From NCBI GenBank assembly GCA_038043305.1, contig JBBTCG010000135.1, positions 1 to 6,410 on the forward strand: a stretch of 6,410 bases of DNA, given 5' to 3'. Made by a program: the position numbers and the translations under genes. The DNA comes from JACRCE01 sp038043305 (GTDB lineage: Bacteria > Desulfobacterota > GWC2-55-46). Numbering within the stretch: the stretch's first letter is position 1; every line of letters begins with the position of its first letter. The notes beneath the pieces are model-generated. The model did no database searches, had not been told where the DNA came from, and saw nothing but the letters and a program-made list of their open reading frames with translations. This document shows, one piece after another, positions 1 through 5,892 of the stretch.

Positions 1-63
1 CGCACGGGCAATATAAATTTTCGTCTGCCTTGGTGTTTATTCCCAATTAAAGTTCGGAGCCTG

Positions 64-113
64 CCCCCGAATGTTTTAATCGGGGGGCTTACCTTTCTTT
101 CAAGAAAGGTAAG
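64..113 (-). terminator. Two hairpins just after pstC; possible terminator region
   Basis: Directly after the pstC stop codon is a perfect 26-nt inverted repeat (88-113), with 12-bp arms CTTACCTTTCTT/AAGAAAGGTAAG and a 2-nt centre. It is followed in transcript direction by a 7-bp GC-rich stem, CCCCCGA/TCGGGGG (64-70 and 80-86), with a 9-nt loop. No run of U follows, so Rho-independent termination is not certain; these could instead be RNA-stabilising structures before a further pst gene outside the window. Bases 1-63 show no start codon with a ribosome site and no other recognisable feature. Confidence 0.45.
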
Positions 114-1049
114 TCAGCGCCCGCTCTTGAGCGCCATGCGTCTTGTCATGAGCTTTGCCGTTGCGAGCACCAAAAACGTTATTACGAACAGTATGAGTCC
201 AAGCTCCACAAGGCTTGAAAGGTATATGTCTTCAACCGCCTCCGTGAACTCGTTGGCGAGTTTTGCCGATATGCTCGTGCCCGGGTCAAAGAGGGATGCG
301 CTTATCCTGAACGAGTTTCCTATGATGAAGGTAACGGCCATCGTCTCTCCGAGCGCCCTGCCGAGGCCCAATATCACGGCGCCGAATATGCCTGAGCCTG
401 CGTAAGGCATGACGACCTTCCATATAACCTCCCATTTGGTCGCGCCCACGCCGTAGCCGGACTCCTTCAATATCGGCGGAACCATCTGAAAAAGGTCTCT
501 CATTACGGACGATATGAACGGGATGATCATTATGGCGAGTATGAAGCCCGCCGGGAACATGCCTATGCCGAGCGGCGCTCCGGCAAACAGCGGAATAAAT
601 CCGAGACGCTCTATAAAGAACGGCTGAACGTGTTCGGCAAAGAGCGGCGCAAAGACGAACAGTCCCCACATGCCGTATATGATGCTCGGTATGGCCGCCA
701 AAAGCTCAATGGCAACGCCGATGGGGCTTTTTAGCCATGAAGGCGACATCTCTGTGATAAAGACCGCTATGCCGAGGCTGACGGGAAGCGCTATTATCAG
801 CGCTATCAACGAAGAAATCAGGGTGCCGTAAATGGCCGGCAGCGCGCCGAACTCCTGCTTTACCGGGTCCCACGTGGAACTGAAAAGAAAACCAATGCCG
901 AAAGCCCTGATGGAAGGCATCGCCTCCTTGACGAGCACGATGAATATCGCCGCCATGAGCACAATGACCGATAGCGCGAAAAAACGGCACACACCCTTAA
1001 AAAAGGCGTCCGCCAAACCGTTGGAACTTTGTCCGTGGCCAAAGGTCAT
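114..1049 (-). CDS. pstC: Phosphate ABC transporter permease PstC
   Basis: Inner-membrane permease that, with PstA, forms the channel of the high-affinity phosphate importer PstSCAB. The 311 residues are close to the usual length of about 310-320. About six hydrophobic segments can be seen, near residues 23-42, 74-98, 113-137, 163-182, 218-244 and 276-298. The cytoplasmic EAA loop that docks the ATPase lies at about 196-215 (ESGYGVGATKWEVIWKVVMP). It is followed by the PstC-typical GLGRALGETMAVTFIIGNS at 228-246, with the charged Arg and Glu characteristic of phosphate permeases. The ATG at 1049 has a GGAGA about 10 nt upstream. An alternative ATG inside that leader is out of frame. The gene follows pstS by 88 bp on the same strand, separated by a strong inverted repeat, so it is probably co-transcribed at a lower level. 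PstA would be expected next but does not start in the remaining 113 bp. Family assignment is very secure. Confidence 0.96.
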   Translation of the reverse strand: MTFGHGQSSNGLADAFFKGVCRFFALSVIVLMAAIFIVLVKEAMPSIRAFGIGFLFSSTWDPVKQEFGALPAIYGTLISSLIALIIALPVSLGIAVFITEMSPSWLKSPIGVAIELLAAIPSIIYGMWGLFVFAPLFAEHVQPFFIERLGFIPLFAGAPLGIGMFPAGFILAIMIIPFISSVMRDLFQMVPPILKESGYGVGATKWEVIWKVVMPYAGSGIFGAVILGLGRALGETMAVTFIIGNSFRISASLFDPGTSISAKLANEFTEAVEDIYLSSLVELGLILFVITFLVLATAKLMTRRMALKSGR

Positions 1050-1085
1050 TTAATACCATTCTCCGCTATCGGTTATCGGTGGACG

Positions 1086-1131
1086 GTTATCAGTTATCAG
1101 TAAAGACATTCCTTCACCGATAACTGATAAC
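1086..1131. repeat. Inverted repeat between pstS and pstC
   Basis: GTTATCAGTTATC (1086-1098) and GATAACTGATAAC (1119-1131) are perfect 13-bp reverse complements around a 20-nt loop. Related tandem words (CGGTTATCGGT) lie just to the right of the left arm in transcript order, at about 1069-1080. The hairpin lies 6 nt past the pstS stop codon and about 36 nt before pstC. It lacks a U-tract, so partial termination or protection of the upstream pstS message is more likely than full termination. This could allow more PstS than PstC, as is usual for binding proteins. Confidence 0.7.
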
Positions 1132-1137
1132 TTTCTT

Positions 1138-2163
1138 TCAAGAGGCGCACCTTACGTCCTTTGCCCATGCCTTTTTCATCATCTCGTAGACCTGCTTCGG
1201 CACGGGCACGTAGTCCATTGACCTTGCCATGTCCGCGCCGTTCACATAAGACCAGTCAAAGAACTCGATCATAATTTTTGTGGTCCGGCAGTCGGACGGA
1301 TTTTTGTAGATAAGGATAAAGGTGGCCCCTGCAATGGGCCAGGCCGCCTTTCCGGGCTGGTCCGTCAGGATGACCCCGAATCCGGGCGTACCCTTCCAGT
1401 CCGCGCCGCTCGCCGCCGCGGCAAAGCTCTCCATTGAAGGCAGGGCAAACGCCTTCTCTCGGTTTGAAAGCCGCGTATAAGTGAGCTTGTTTTGAAGCGC
1501 ATAGGCGTACTCGACGTAGCCTATTGAGCCTTTGAGCCTCTTGACGTAAGTCGCCACACCCTCGTTACCCTTGCCGCCTACGCCGACAGGCCATGCGACG
1601 GCTGTGCCAGAGCCGGCCTTTTCATGCCACGCCTTGCTTATCTTATCAAGGTAATTGGTGAATATCCACGTTGTGCCGCTGCCGTCCGAGCGATAAACAA
1701 CCGTTATCTTCTCATCCGGCAGGGACACGCCGGGGTTTAACTCGATGAGCCTTGAGTCATTCCATTTTGTAACCTTCCCAAGATATATGTAGGCAAGAAG
1801 CTCTCCGGTCAGCTTAACCTCTCCCTGTTTGACGCCGACAAGGTTAATGACAGGCACGACCCCGCCAATGGCCATCGGGAACTGCATCAAGCCGGACTCC
1901 TCAAGCTCCTTTGCAGAAAGAGGCGCGTCCGTGGCCCCGAAGTCAACGGTCTTTGACTTTATCTGCTTTATGCCGCCGCCGCTGCCGATGGACTGGTAGT
2001 TGAGTTTTATGCCCGTCTTCTTGTTGTACTCATAAGCCCACTTAGCGTATAGCGGATAGGCGAAGGTGGAGCCTGCGCCGTTTATAAGTCCTTCCGCATT
2101 CGCGCTTCCCCACGCGACAAGGCAAAAAACAGCGGCAAGCGCCGTCGAAAAAACCTTTTTCAT
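1138..2163 (-). CDS. pstS: Periplasmic phosphate-binding protein PstS
   Basis: Periplasmic phosphate-binding subunit of the Pst ABC importer; it delivers phosphate to PstC/PstA. The signal peptide has a KK n-region, a hydrophobic core and a SANA|EG cleavage site near residue 23. Phosphate-contact motifs appear in the family order: GAGSTFAYPLYAKW (about 29-42), SIGSGGG (58-64), VDFGATDAPL (73-82) and YRSDGSGTTWIF (157-168). Length is 341 aa, matching the family (about 340). Two adjacent ATGs are possible, at 2166 and 2163. AGGAG at 2169-2173 lies 2 nt from the first and 5 nt from the second, so I chose 2163; the signal peptide is the same apart from one Met. The Cys in the signal region is preceded by Phe, so it is not a lipobox. 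The gene is preceded by its own Pho-box promoter and followed by pstC. Confidence 0.97.
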   Translation of the reverse strand: MKKVFSTALAAVFCLVAWGSANAEGLINGAGSTFAYPLYAKWAYEYNKKTGIKLNYQSIGSGGGIKQIKSKTVDFGATDAPLSAKELEESGLMQFPMAIGGVVPVINLVGVKQGEVKLTGELLAYIYLGKVTKWNDSRLIELNPGVSLPDEKITVVYRSDGSGTTWIFTNYLDKISKAWHEKAGSGTAVAWPVGVGGKGNEGVATYVKRLKGSIGYVEYAYALQNKLTYTRLSNREKAFALPSMESFAAAASGADWKGTPGFGVILTDQPGKAAWPIAGATFILIYKNPSDCRTTKIMIEFFDWSYVNGADMARSMDYVPVPKQVYEMMKKAWAKDVRCAS

Positions 2164-2187
2164 CATCTCTCCTTTTTCATGCCCTGT

Positions 2188-2221
2188 AAGCTACCATGCA
2201 ATTGTTACAGCAAGGTTACAG
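2188..2221 (-). promoter_or_regulatory. Pho box and promoter of pstS
   Basis: On the minus strand the sequence reads CTGTAAC-CTTG-CTGTAAC (2221 to 2204): two identical 7-mers 4 bp apart, the architecture of the PhoB box (consensus CTGTMAY repeats with a 4-bp spacer). Ten bp after the second repeat is TAGCTT (2193-2188), a plausible -10 in the position expected when PhoB replaces the -35 contact. The predicted transcript would start near 2181 and carry the AGGAG of pstS. This indicates induction by phosphate limitation through PhoR/PhoB-type signalling. Confidence 0.8.
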
Positions 2222-2247
2222 GGCTGTTAAACTACCGTGAATACCGT

Positions 2248-2372
2248 GACCGTGAACCGTGACCGTAATAAAGGCTAACCCCTCCTACCTCCCCTTTGAA
2301 AAAAAGGGGAGGGGAAAAGGAATTGTTCATCACAGCTTTGCCCTACGTCTTTCACGGTCACGGTTCACGGTC
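2248..2372. repeat. 125-bp nested inverted repeat between porin and pstS
   Basis: The left arm 2248-2266 (GACCGTGAACCGTGACCGT) and the right arm 2354-2372 are perfect 19-bp reverse complements. The right arm ends one base from the porin stop codon. Nested inside is a second hairpin, CTCCCCTTT/AAAGGGGAG (2289-2297 and 2303-2311, 5-nt loop). The left arm belongs to a run of the word CCGTGA (starting at 2235, 2244, 2250 and 2257). The element may end or stabilise the porin transcript, or be a small MITE-like insertion. No clear target duplication or U-tract is visible. Confidence 0.75.
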
Positions 2373-2373
2373 T

Positions 2374-3567
2374 TTAATAATACATCTGCGCCTGCGCCTG
2401 AAAAACGTCCTTCTTGTCATCATTGGTAAGGCGGCCGCTTGCGTTCGACTGATAGACCGAGCGCACCCAGTTGACTCCGAACTTGAGGCTGTGCCCCATG
2501 CGATACCAGTTGACGCCTACCGTATAATCCCTCTCAGCTTTTGACACGGCCTTTGAGTCTTGATTGTAAAACTCGTATCGGACAACGGGTTCCAATTGCA
2601 GACCGTCAATGTAGTAACCGGCCTGGCCGTAATAACCCCTTGGGTGCAGTCCAACCACACGCGGGTCATTGGTGTCTATCTTCCATTCGTTATATTCAAG
2701 CTGCGCCGTGAACCCGTTGTAATGGCCTGAGAGGTCGTAACCGAGCAGTTTTCTCGACTCGCCGTAGGTTTCGGTGGTGAGGTTGTATTCGATGTCTCCC
2801 TGTTCCACGTGGTTCATTCCAAACGTAAGGTGAGCGTCCTTGCCAAGGTGAGCATCGCTCTTTTTCTTCTCGACCCAGCCGGGAGGCGAAAACTCCGCCC
2901 TCAGACAATAGACCGGCTTTGACCTGTAGACCGTATATGACGTGCGGCTAAAGTTGGTCTGTATCGCGTCCCCGTTTGCCCATCCGTCGGCATAGGCCGC
3001 CTCATAGGCTATCGCGCCGTCAAGGAAGCCGCCCTTTACCGCGAACTTTGACTGGTAATACGGGTCTGATTTGCCGAATATTGCCTTGGCCGCCTCTGTT
3101 GAGACAGGGTTTTCAATAAGCAAGCGCCTTGATGACGACGTAAGAGAGACCCTTGAATACGGGAGCTTTTCCTTGCCCGCAATGATGGAAAACGCGGGAT
3201 TTGCGGCCCACTCGACAAACGCCGTATGGATGCCGAGGGCATTGGCGTTTCCGGCCTTGTCGTACTTGTCAGCCGAGAGGGTCAGGTTGTACTTTATGGT
3301 CTTTGCCGCAAGTGTGCCTGTCAGTTCAAGACGCACACGCCTGAGATACAAATCGCTTTCCGTTGAATATGTCTTGCCGTCCCTGCTCGTAACTATATTG
3401 CCGTGGTCATACCTTGGTTGGAGCCGCACCCGGATATTCATGTCCGTATCGTTGGTCGTTATAGCCGCGCCTTTTGTTTCCTCGCCCGGCGTAAACCATG
3501 CCGCCTGAGTCTGTCCGCTCATCAGCAAGAGCGCAAAGAGCGCGAATATAACCTTGCTCATCTTCAT
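2374..3567 (-). CDS. Phosphate-selective porin, OprO/OprP family
   Basis: Outer-membrane beta-barrel porin of the OprO/OprP type (Porin_O_P family), in Pseudomonas a trimeric anion channel for phosphate or polyphosphate. The signal peptide covers residues 1-22 (MKMSKVIFALFALLLMSGQTQA, cleaved near TQA|AW). The barrel then begins with alternating strands. Family-like stretches include DLYLRRVRLELTGTL (72-86) and the GKEKLPYSRVSLTSSSRRLLIE region (131-152), which resembles the GKxKxPFSxExLTSS signature of this family. The protein ends in QAQAQMYY; a terminal aromatic residue is the usual signal for BamA-dependent insertion. The 397 aa are in the normal range (about 400-440). The ATG at 3567 has AAGGGA about 9 nt upstream; an in-frame ATG two codons later is less well placed. 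It lies upstream of pstS on the same strand, which supports phosphate as substrate. The exact ion preference is inferred. Confidence 0.88.
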   Translation of the reverse strand: MKMSKVIFALFALLLMSGQTQAAWFTPGEETKGAAITTNDTDMNIRVRLQPRYDHGNIVTSRDGKTYSTESDLYLRRVRLELTGTLAAKTIKYNLTLSADKYDKAGNANALGIHTAFVEWAANPAFSIIAGKEKLPYSRVSLTSSSRRLLIENPVSTEAAKAIFGKSDPYYQSKFAVKGGFLDGAIAYEAAYADGWANGDAIQTNFSRTSYTVYRSKPVYCLRAEFSPPGWVEKKKSDAHLGKDAHLTFGMNHVEQGDIEYNLTTETYGESRKLLGYDLSGHYNGFTAQLEYNEWKIDTNDPRVVGLHPRGYYGQAGYYIDGLQLEPVVRYEFYNQDSKAVSKAERDYTVGVNWYRMGHSLKFGVNWVRSVYQSNASGRLTNDDKKDVFQAQAQMYY

Positions 3568-3590
3568 TTAGAATCATCCCTTTGTTTTGT

Positions 3591-3606
3591 TTTCCGTTAA
3601 CGGAAA
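3591..3606. promoter_or_regulatory. 16-bp perfect palindrome in porin leader, possible operator
   Basis: TTTCCGTTAACGGAAA is a perfect 16-bp palindrome 23 bp upstream of the porin start codon, in the space between the divergent porin and hemL genes. Its symmetry and position suit a dimeric regulator, or a hairpin in the 5' leader of the porin message. It does not resemble a Pho box, and no convincing Pho box was found upstream of the porin. The regulator is unknown. Confidence 0.4.
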
Positions 3607-3637
3607 TAATCCTACACCATCCGCCTACAAATAGCCA

Positions 3638-3665
3638 TTGACTGTATCCGCCGGTGATGTAAAAT
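3638..3665 (+). promoter_or_regulatory. Sigma70-type promoter of hemL
   Basis: TTGACT (3638-3643) and TAAAAT (3660-3665) match the -35 and -10 consensus at 5 of 6 positions each, with a 16-bp spacer. Transcription would start near 3672, giving a leader of about 26 nt that contains the AAGGGG ribosome site of hemL. A partial dyad (GATGT/ACATC, 3656-3660 and 3667-3671) spans the -10. Confidence 0.6.
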
Positions 3666-3697
3666 CACATCTACAAATATATGCAAGGGGCATTATT

Positions 3698-4981
3698 ATG
3701 GGCACAAGAAGATCGGCTGAACTGTTAAAGAGGGCCTCAAGGCTCATCCCCGGCGGCGTAAACAGCCCGGTCAGGGCGTTCAAGGCGGTCGGAGGCAAGG
3801 CGCTTTTCATTAGAAGCGCGTCCGGCTCGAAGATATACGACGTTGACGGCAATCAATATATTGATTACATAGGCTCATGGGGGCCTATGATACTCGGACA
3901 CGCCCACCCAAAGGTCGTATCAGCCGTTAAAAAGGCGGTATCCAACGGCACAAGCTTCGGAGCGCCGACAGCCCTTGAGATAACCCTTGCCGAACTTACA
4001 GTCAAGGCTCTTCCTTCCATGGACATGGTAAGGTTCACAAGCTCGGGCACCGAGGCGACGATGAGCGCCATCCGCCTTGCCCGCGCATACACGAAGCGGG
4101 ACAACATAATAAAGTTCGAGGGCTGCTATCACGGACACGGCGACAGCCTCCTTGTAAAGGCCGGCAGCGGAGTCGCTACGCTAGGAGTGCCGGACTCGCC
4201 CGGCGTACCGCAAGACCTTGCAAAGCACACCTTCAATGCGCTCTACAACAACCTTGATTCTGTAAAGGCCATATTCGAGAGGGAGCCGCACCGCGTGGCC
4301 TGCGTCATAGTAGAGGGCGCGCCGGGAAACATGGGCGTCGTGCTTCCGAAAGAGGGCTTTTTGACGGGTCTTGCCGCGCTGTGCAAACAATACGGAGCGC
4401 TTCTTGTAATGGACGAGGTGATGAGCGGCTTCAGGCTTTGCTACGGCGGTGCTCAGACGGTATACGGCATTGACCCGGACATAACCTGCCTTGGCAAGGT
4501 CATAGGCGGCGGGCTTCCGGTGGGCGCGTTCGGAGGCAAGAGGGCGATAATGGAAATGTTGTCGCCTGCAGGACCGGTCTATCAGGCCGGGACCCTCTCA
4601 GGCAACCCGATTGCGATGACCGCCGGGATAGAGACGCTAAAGCTCCTTCAGAAAAAGGGGGTTTATGAAAAGCTCTTTAAGACGACCGAGGCGCTGTGTT
4701 CCGGCATAGAGGAAATAGCGGCCCGGCGCAACGTCAAATGCCGCGTGGCAAGGGCAGGGTCAATGTTCACGGTATTCTTTACGGACGCCCATGTGCAAAA
4801 CTTCGCGGACGCAAAGACCTGTGACTTGGGAAGGTTCTCCAAATACTTCCTTGCCATGCTCAAAAACCGCATCTACCTGCCGCCTTCACAGTTTGAGGCT
4901 GTGTTCGTAAGCCTCGCCCATACCAGCGTTGACGTTGAAAAAACCCTTGAGGCGGTTGACAGGAGCTTTAAGGCGCTATGA
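3698..4981 (+). CDS. hemL: Glutamate-1-semialdehyde 2,1-aminomutase
   Basis: Cytoplasmic PLP enzyme that converts glutamate-1-semialdehyde to 5-aminolevulinate, the last step of the C5 route to tetrapyrroles. It is a fold-type I aminotransferase. Family motifs: RLIPGGVNSPVRAF (15-28), FTSSGTEATMSAIRLARAYT (113-132, PLP phosphate site), FEGCYHGHGD (140-149), VMDEVMSGFR (237-246, Asp239 for the pyridine nitrogen), CLGKVIGGGLPVGAFGG (264-280, Lys267 the Schiff-base lysine) and GTLSGNP (298-304). Length is 427 aa, as in known HemL (about 426-430). I chose the ATG at 3698 because AAGGGG lies 7 nt upstream and the alternative TTG at 3638 is part of the promoter -35. Residues 206-210 read EGAPG where the family usually has EPxAG or EPxPG. 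It is divergent from the porin and followed by a methyltransferase. Confidence 0.97.
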   Translation: MGTRRSAELLKRASRLIPGGVNSPVRAFKAVGGKALFIRSASGSKIYDVDGNQYIDYIGSWGPMILGHAHPKVVSAVKKAVSNGTSFGAPTALEITLAELTVKALPSMDMVRFTSSGTEATMSAIRLARAYTKRDNIIKFEGCYHGHGDSLLVKAGSGVATLGVPDSPGVPQDLAKHTFNALYNNLDSVKAIFEREPHRVACVIVEGAPGNMGVVLPKEGFLTGLAALCKQYGALLVMDEVMSGFRLCYGGAQTVYGIDPDITCLGKVIGGGLPVGAFGGKRAIMEMLSPAGPVYQAGTLSGNPIAMTAGIETLKLLQKKGVYEKLFKTTEALCSGIEEIAARRNVKCRVARAGSMFTVFFTDAHVQNFADAKTCDLGRFSKYFLAMLKNRIYLPPSQFEAVFVSLAHTSVDVEKTLEAVDRSFKAL

Positions 4982-5002
4982 ACGGGCGTAGAGCTTGGTT
5001 TG

Positions 5003-5020
5003 AGGGTGGGCGCTGCCCGC
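5003..5020 (+). repeat. Solitary REP-like hairpin between hemL and methyltransferase
   Basis: AGGGTGGGCGCTGCCCGC folds into a GTGGGC/GCCCGC stem (one G-U pair) with a GCT loop. The core TGGGC-nnn-GCCCG matches both halves of the larger repeat at 5819-5877, so it looks like a single member of the same dispersed REP-like family. Confidence 0.45.
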
Positions 5021-5042
5021 AACGCTATAGGTGCACACGTAT

Positions 5043-5750
5043 ATGGAATTGAACAAGGATTTTTTAGAGTTTTCCATGATGCAGGATATAGGCCGGTGGC
5101 ACGTCTCGCAATTTATAAGGAAGATTGCTCGGACGATTCAGCCGGGTGCGATAGTCCTGGATATGGGGGCAGGTGAATGTGTTTACAAGAGGTTGTTCGA
5201 CCATTGCAGATACAAGGCGGTTGACCTTGCCGTAGGGGATAACGAATGGAACTACAAGAACTTAAATGTAATAGCCGAGCTGCATAATCTCCCTTTTGCC
5301 GCCGATTCAACGGACGCGATCCTTTGTACGCAGGTGCTTGAGCACCTTGAATGGCCAAGGCAGAGCGTTAAGGAATTTTATCGCATCCTTAAACCGGGCG
5401 GCGCTCTTTACATGACGGCGCCAATGTCGCATTGCGAGCATCAAGCGCCCTATGATTTCTTCCGGTATACCTCTTTTGGAATTAGGTCCGTCCTCGTGCG
5501 CGCTGGTTTCGATGAGAGGAATATAAAGATAACCCCATTCGGAGGCACAAGTCTCAGGATCGCTTCCGAGTTGCCGCGCATCAAGGGGCTCATATGGAAG
5601 GACAACGGCAAGAAATCCCTTTTTTCCTTACCTGCAAGGCTTCTGTTAAGCGTCTCCATAAAGGCCTTACAGCTTCTGCTCGTGGCCCTCGACAGGCTTG
5701 ATTCAGTGAAAAACGACCCGTTTGGCTGGTCTGTTGAAGCATGGAAGTGA
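5043..5750 (+). CDS. Class I SAM-dependent methyltransferase, substrate unknown
   Basis: Soluble Rossmann-fold methyltransferase of the Methyltransf_11 type. Motif I is VLDMGAGE (38-45), an acidic residue follows the second strand (YKAVDLAVGD, 57-66), then comes NLPFAADSTDAILCTQVLEHL (82-102) and the post-motif EFYRILKPGGALYMTAP (111-127). A histidine- and aromatic-rich stretch, MSHCEHQAPYDFFRYT (128-143), and a hydrophobic helix at about 194-217 are typical of members found near glycan or O-antigen genes, but no such genes are present here. With the ATG at 5043 the protein has 235 aa, and AGGTG (5029-5033) lies 9 nt upstream. The alternative GTG at 5031 adds four residues and has no ribosome site. 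It starts about 60 bp after hemL with no obvious promoter, so it is probably read through from hemL. A role in tetrapyrrole methylation is not supported by any motif seen. Confidence 0.85.
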   Translation: MELNKDFLEFSMMQDIGRWHVSQFIRKIARTIQPGAIVLDMGAGECVYKRLFDHCRYKAVDLAVGDNEWNYKNLNVIAELHNLPFAADSTDAILCTQVLEHLEWPRQSVKEFYRILKPGGALYMTAPMSHCEHQAPYDFFRYTSFGIRSVLVRAGFDERNIKITPFGGTSLRIASELPRIKGLIWKDNGKKSLFSLPARLLLSVSIKALQLLLVALDRLDSVKNDPFGWSVEAWK

Positions 5751-5818
5751 CGGACGGCTTTTTTTGAAAAGCAAAGAGGGGTGGGATCCTCGCAGTGCTA
5801 AAGGAGTTTCAGCCATGT
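5751..5818. other. Short intergenic stretch after the methyltransferase
   Basis: Only a weak hairpin (GCTTTT/AAAAGC, 5757-5762 and 5767-5772) with a T-rich centre is visible after the methyltransferase stop codon. It is too weak to call a terminator with confidence. The remaining bases before the REP-like pair show no coding or regulatory signal that I recognise. Confidence 0.4.
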
Positions 5819-5877
5819 AGATGGGCATCGCCCGCCAAAACAGCTGTGCACCTGTGAATGGCGGGCAATGCCCATCT
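5819..5877. repeat. REPIN-like inverted pair of REP hairpins
   Basis: Arms 5819-5837 (AGATGGGCATCGCCCGCCA) and 5859-5877 are 19-bp reverse complements with one mismatch, around a 21-nt centre. In minus-strand RNA the mismatch becomes a G-U pair. Each arm also folds on its own (GGGC-atc-GCCC or GGGC-att-GCCC), and the left arm is preceded by GTAG (5817-5820). A GTAG or GAAG foot plus a short imperfect palindrome is the layout of REP sequences mobilised by RAYT (IS200-like) transposases. It lies between the methyltransferase and a convergent gene remnant, and could also act as a two-way terminator. Confidence 0.7.
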
Positions 5878-5892
5878 TATAACTGGTTACTT

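Noticed and set aside
2110..2163. Lipoprotein signal in PstS
   Set aside because: The Cys in the signal peptide is preceded by Phe, which does not fit a lipobox. A standard SANA|EG cleavage site follows.
2296..2544. 82-codon open frame on the plus strand
   Set aside because: Starts inside the nested inverted repeat and overlaps the 3' end of the porin gene. It has no ribosome site and no recognisable domain.
3071..3508. 145-codon open frame on the plus strand
   Set aside because: Lies wholly inside the porin gene on the opposite strand. The porin has a signal peptide, family motifs and a proper ribosome site; the plus-strand product has none.
3625..3679. 9-bp direct repeat CTACAAATA at 3625-3633 and 3671-3679
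   Set aside because: Two copies 46 bp apart in an AT-rich spacer are weak evidence, and no known binding-site pattern fits.
3638..3697. 20-codon N-terminal extension of HemL from a TTG
   Set aside because: The TTG is part of the probable -35 element and the extension has no ribosome site. HemL homologues begin near the ATG at 3698.
5819..5877. CRISPR repeat or simple intrinsic terminator
   Set aside because: There is only one inverted pair, no spacer array and no T-tract after either arm. The REP/REPIN layout fits better.
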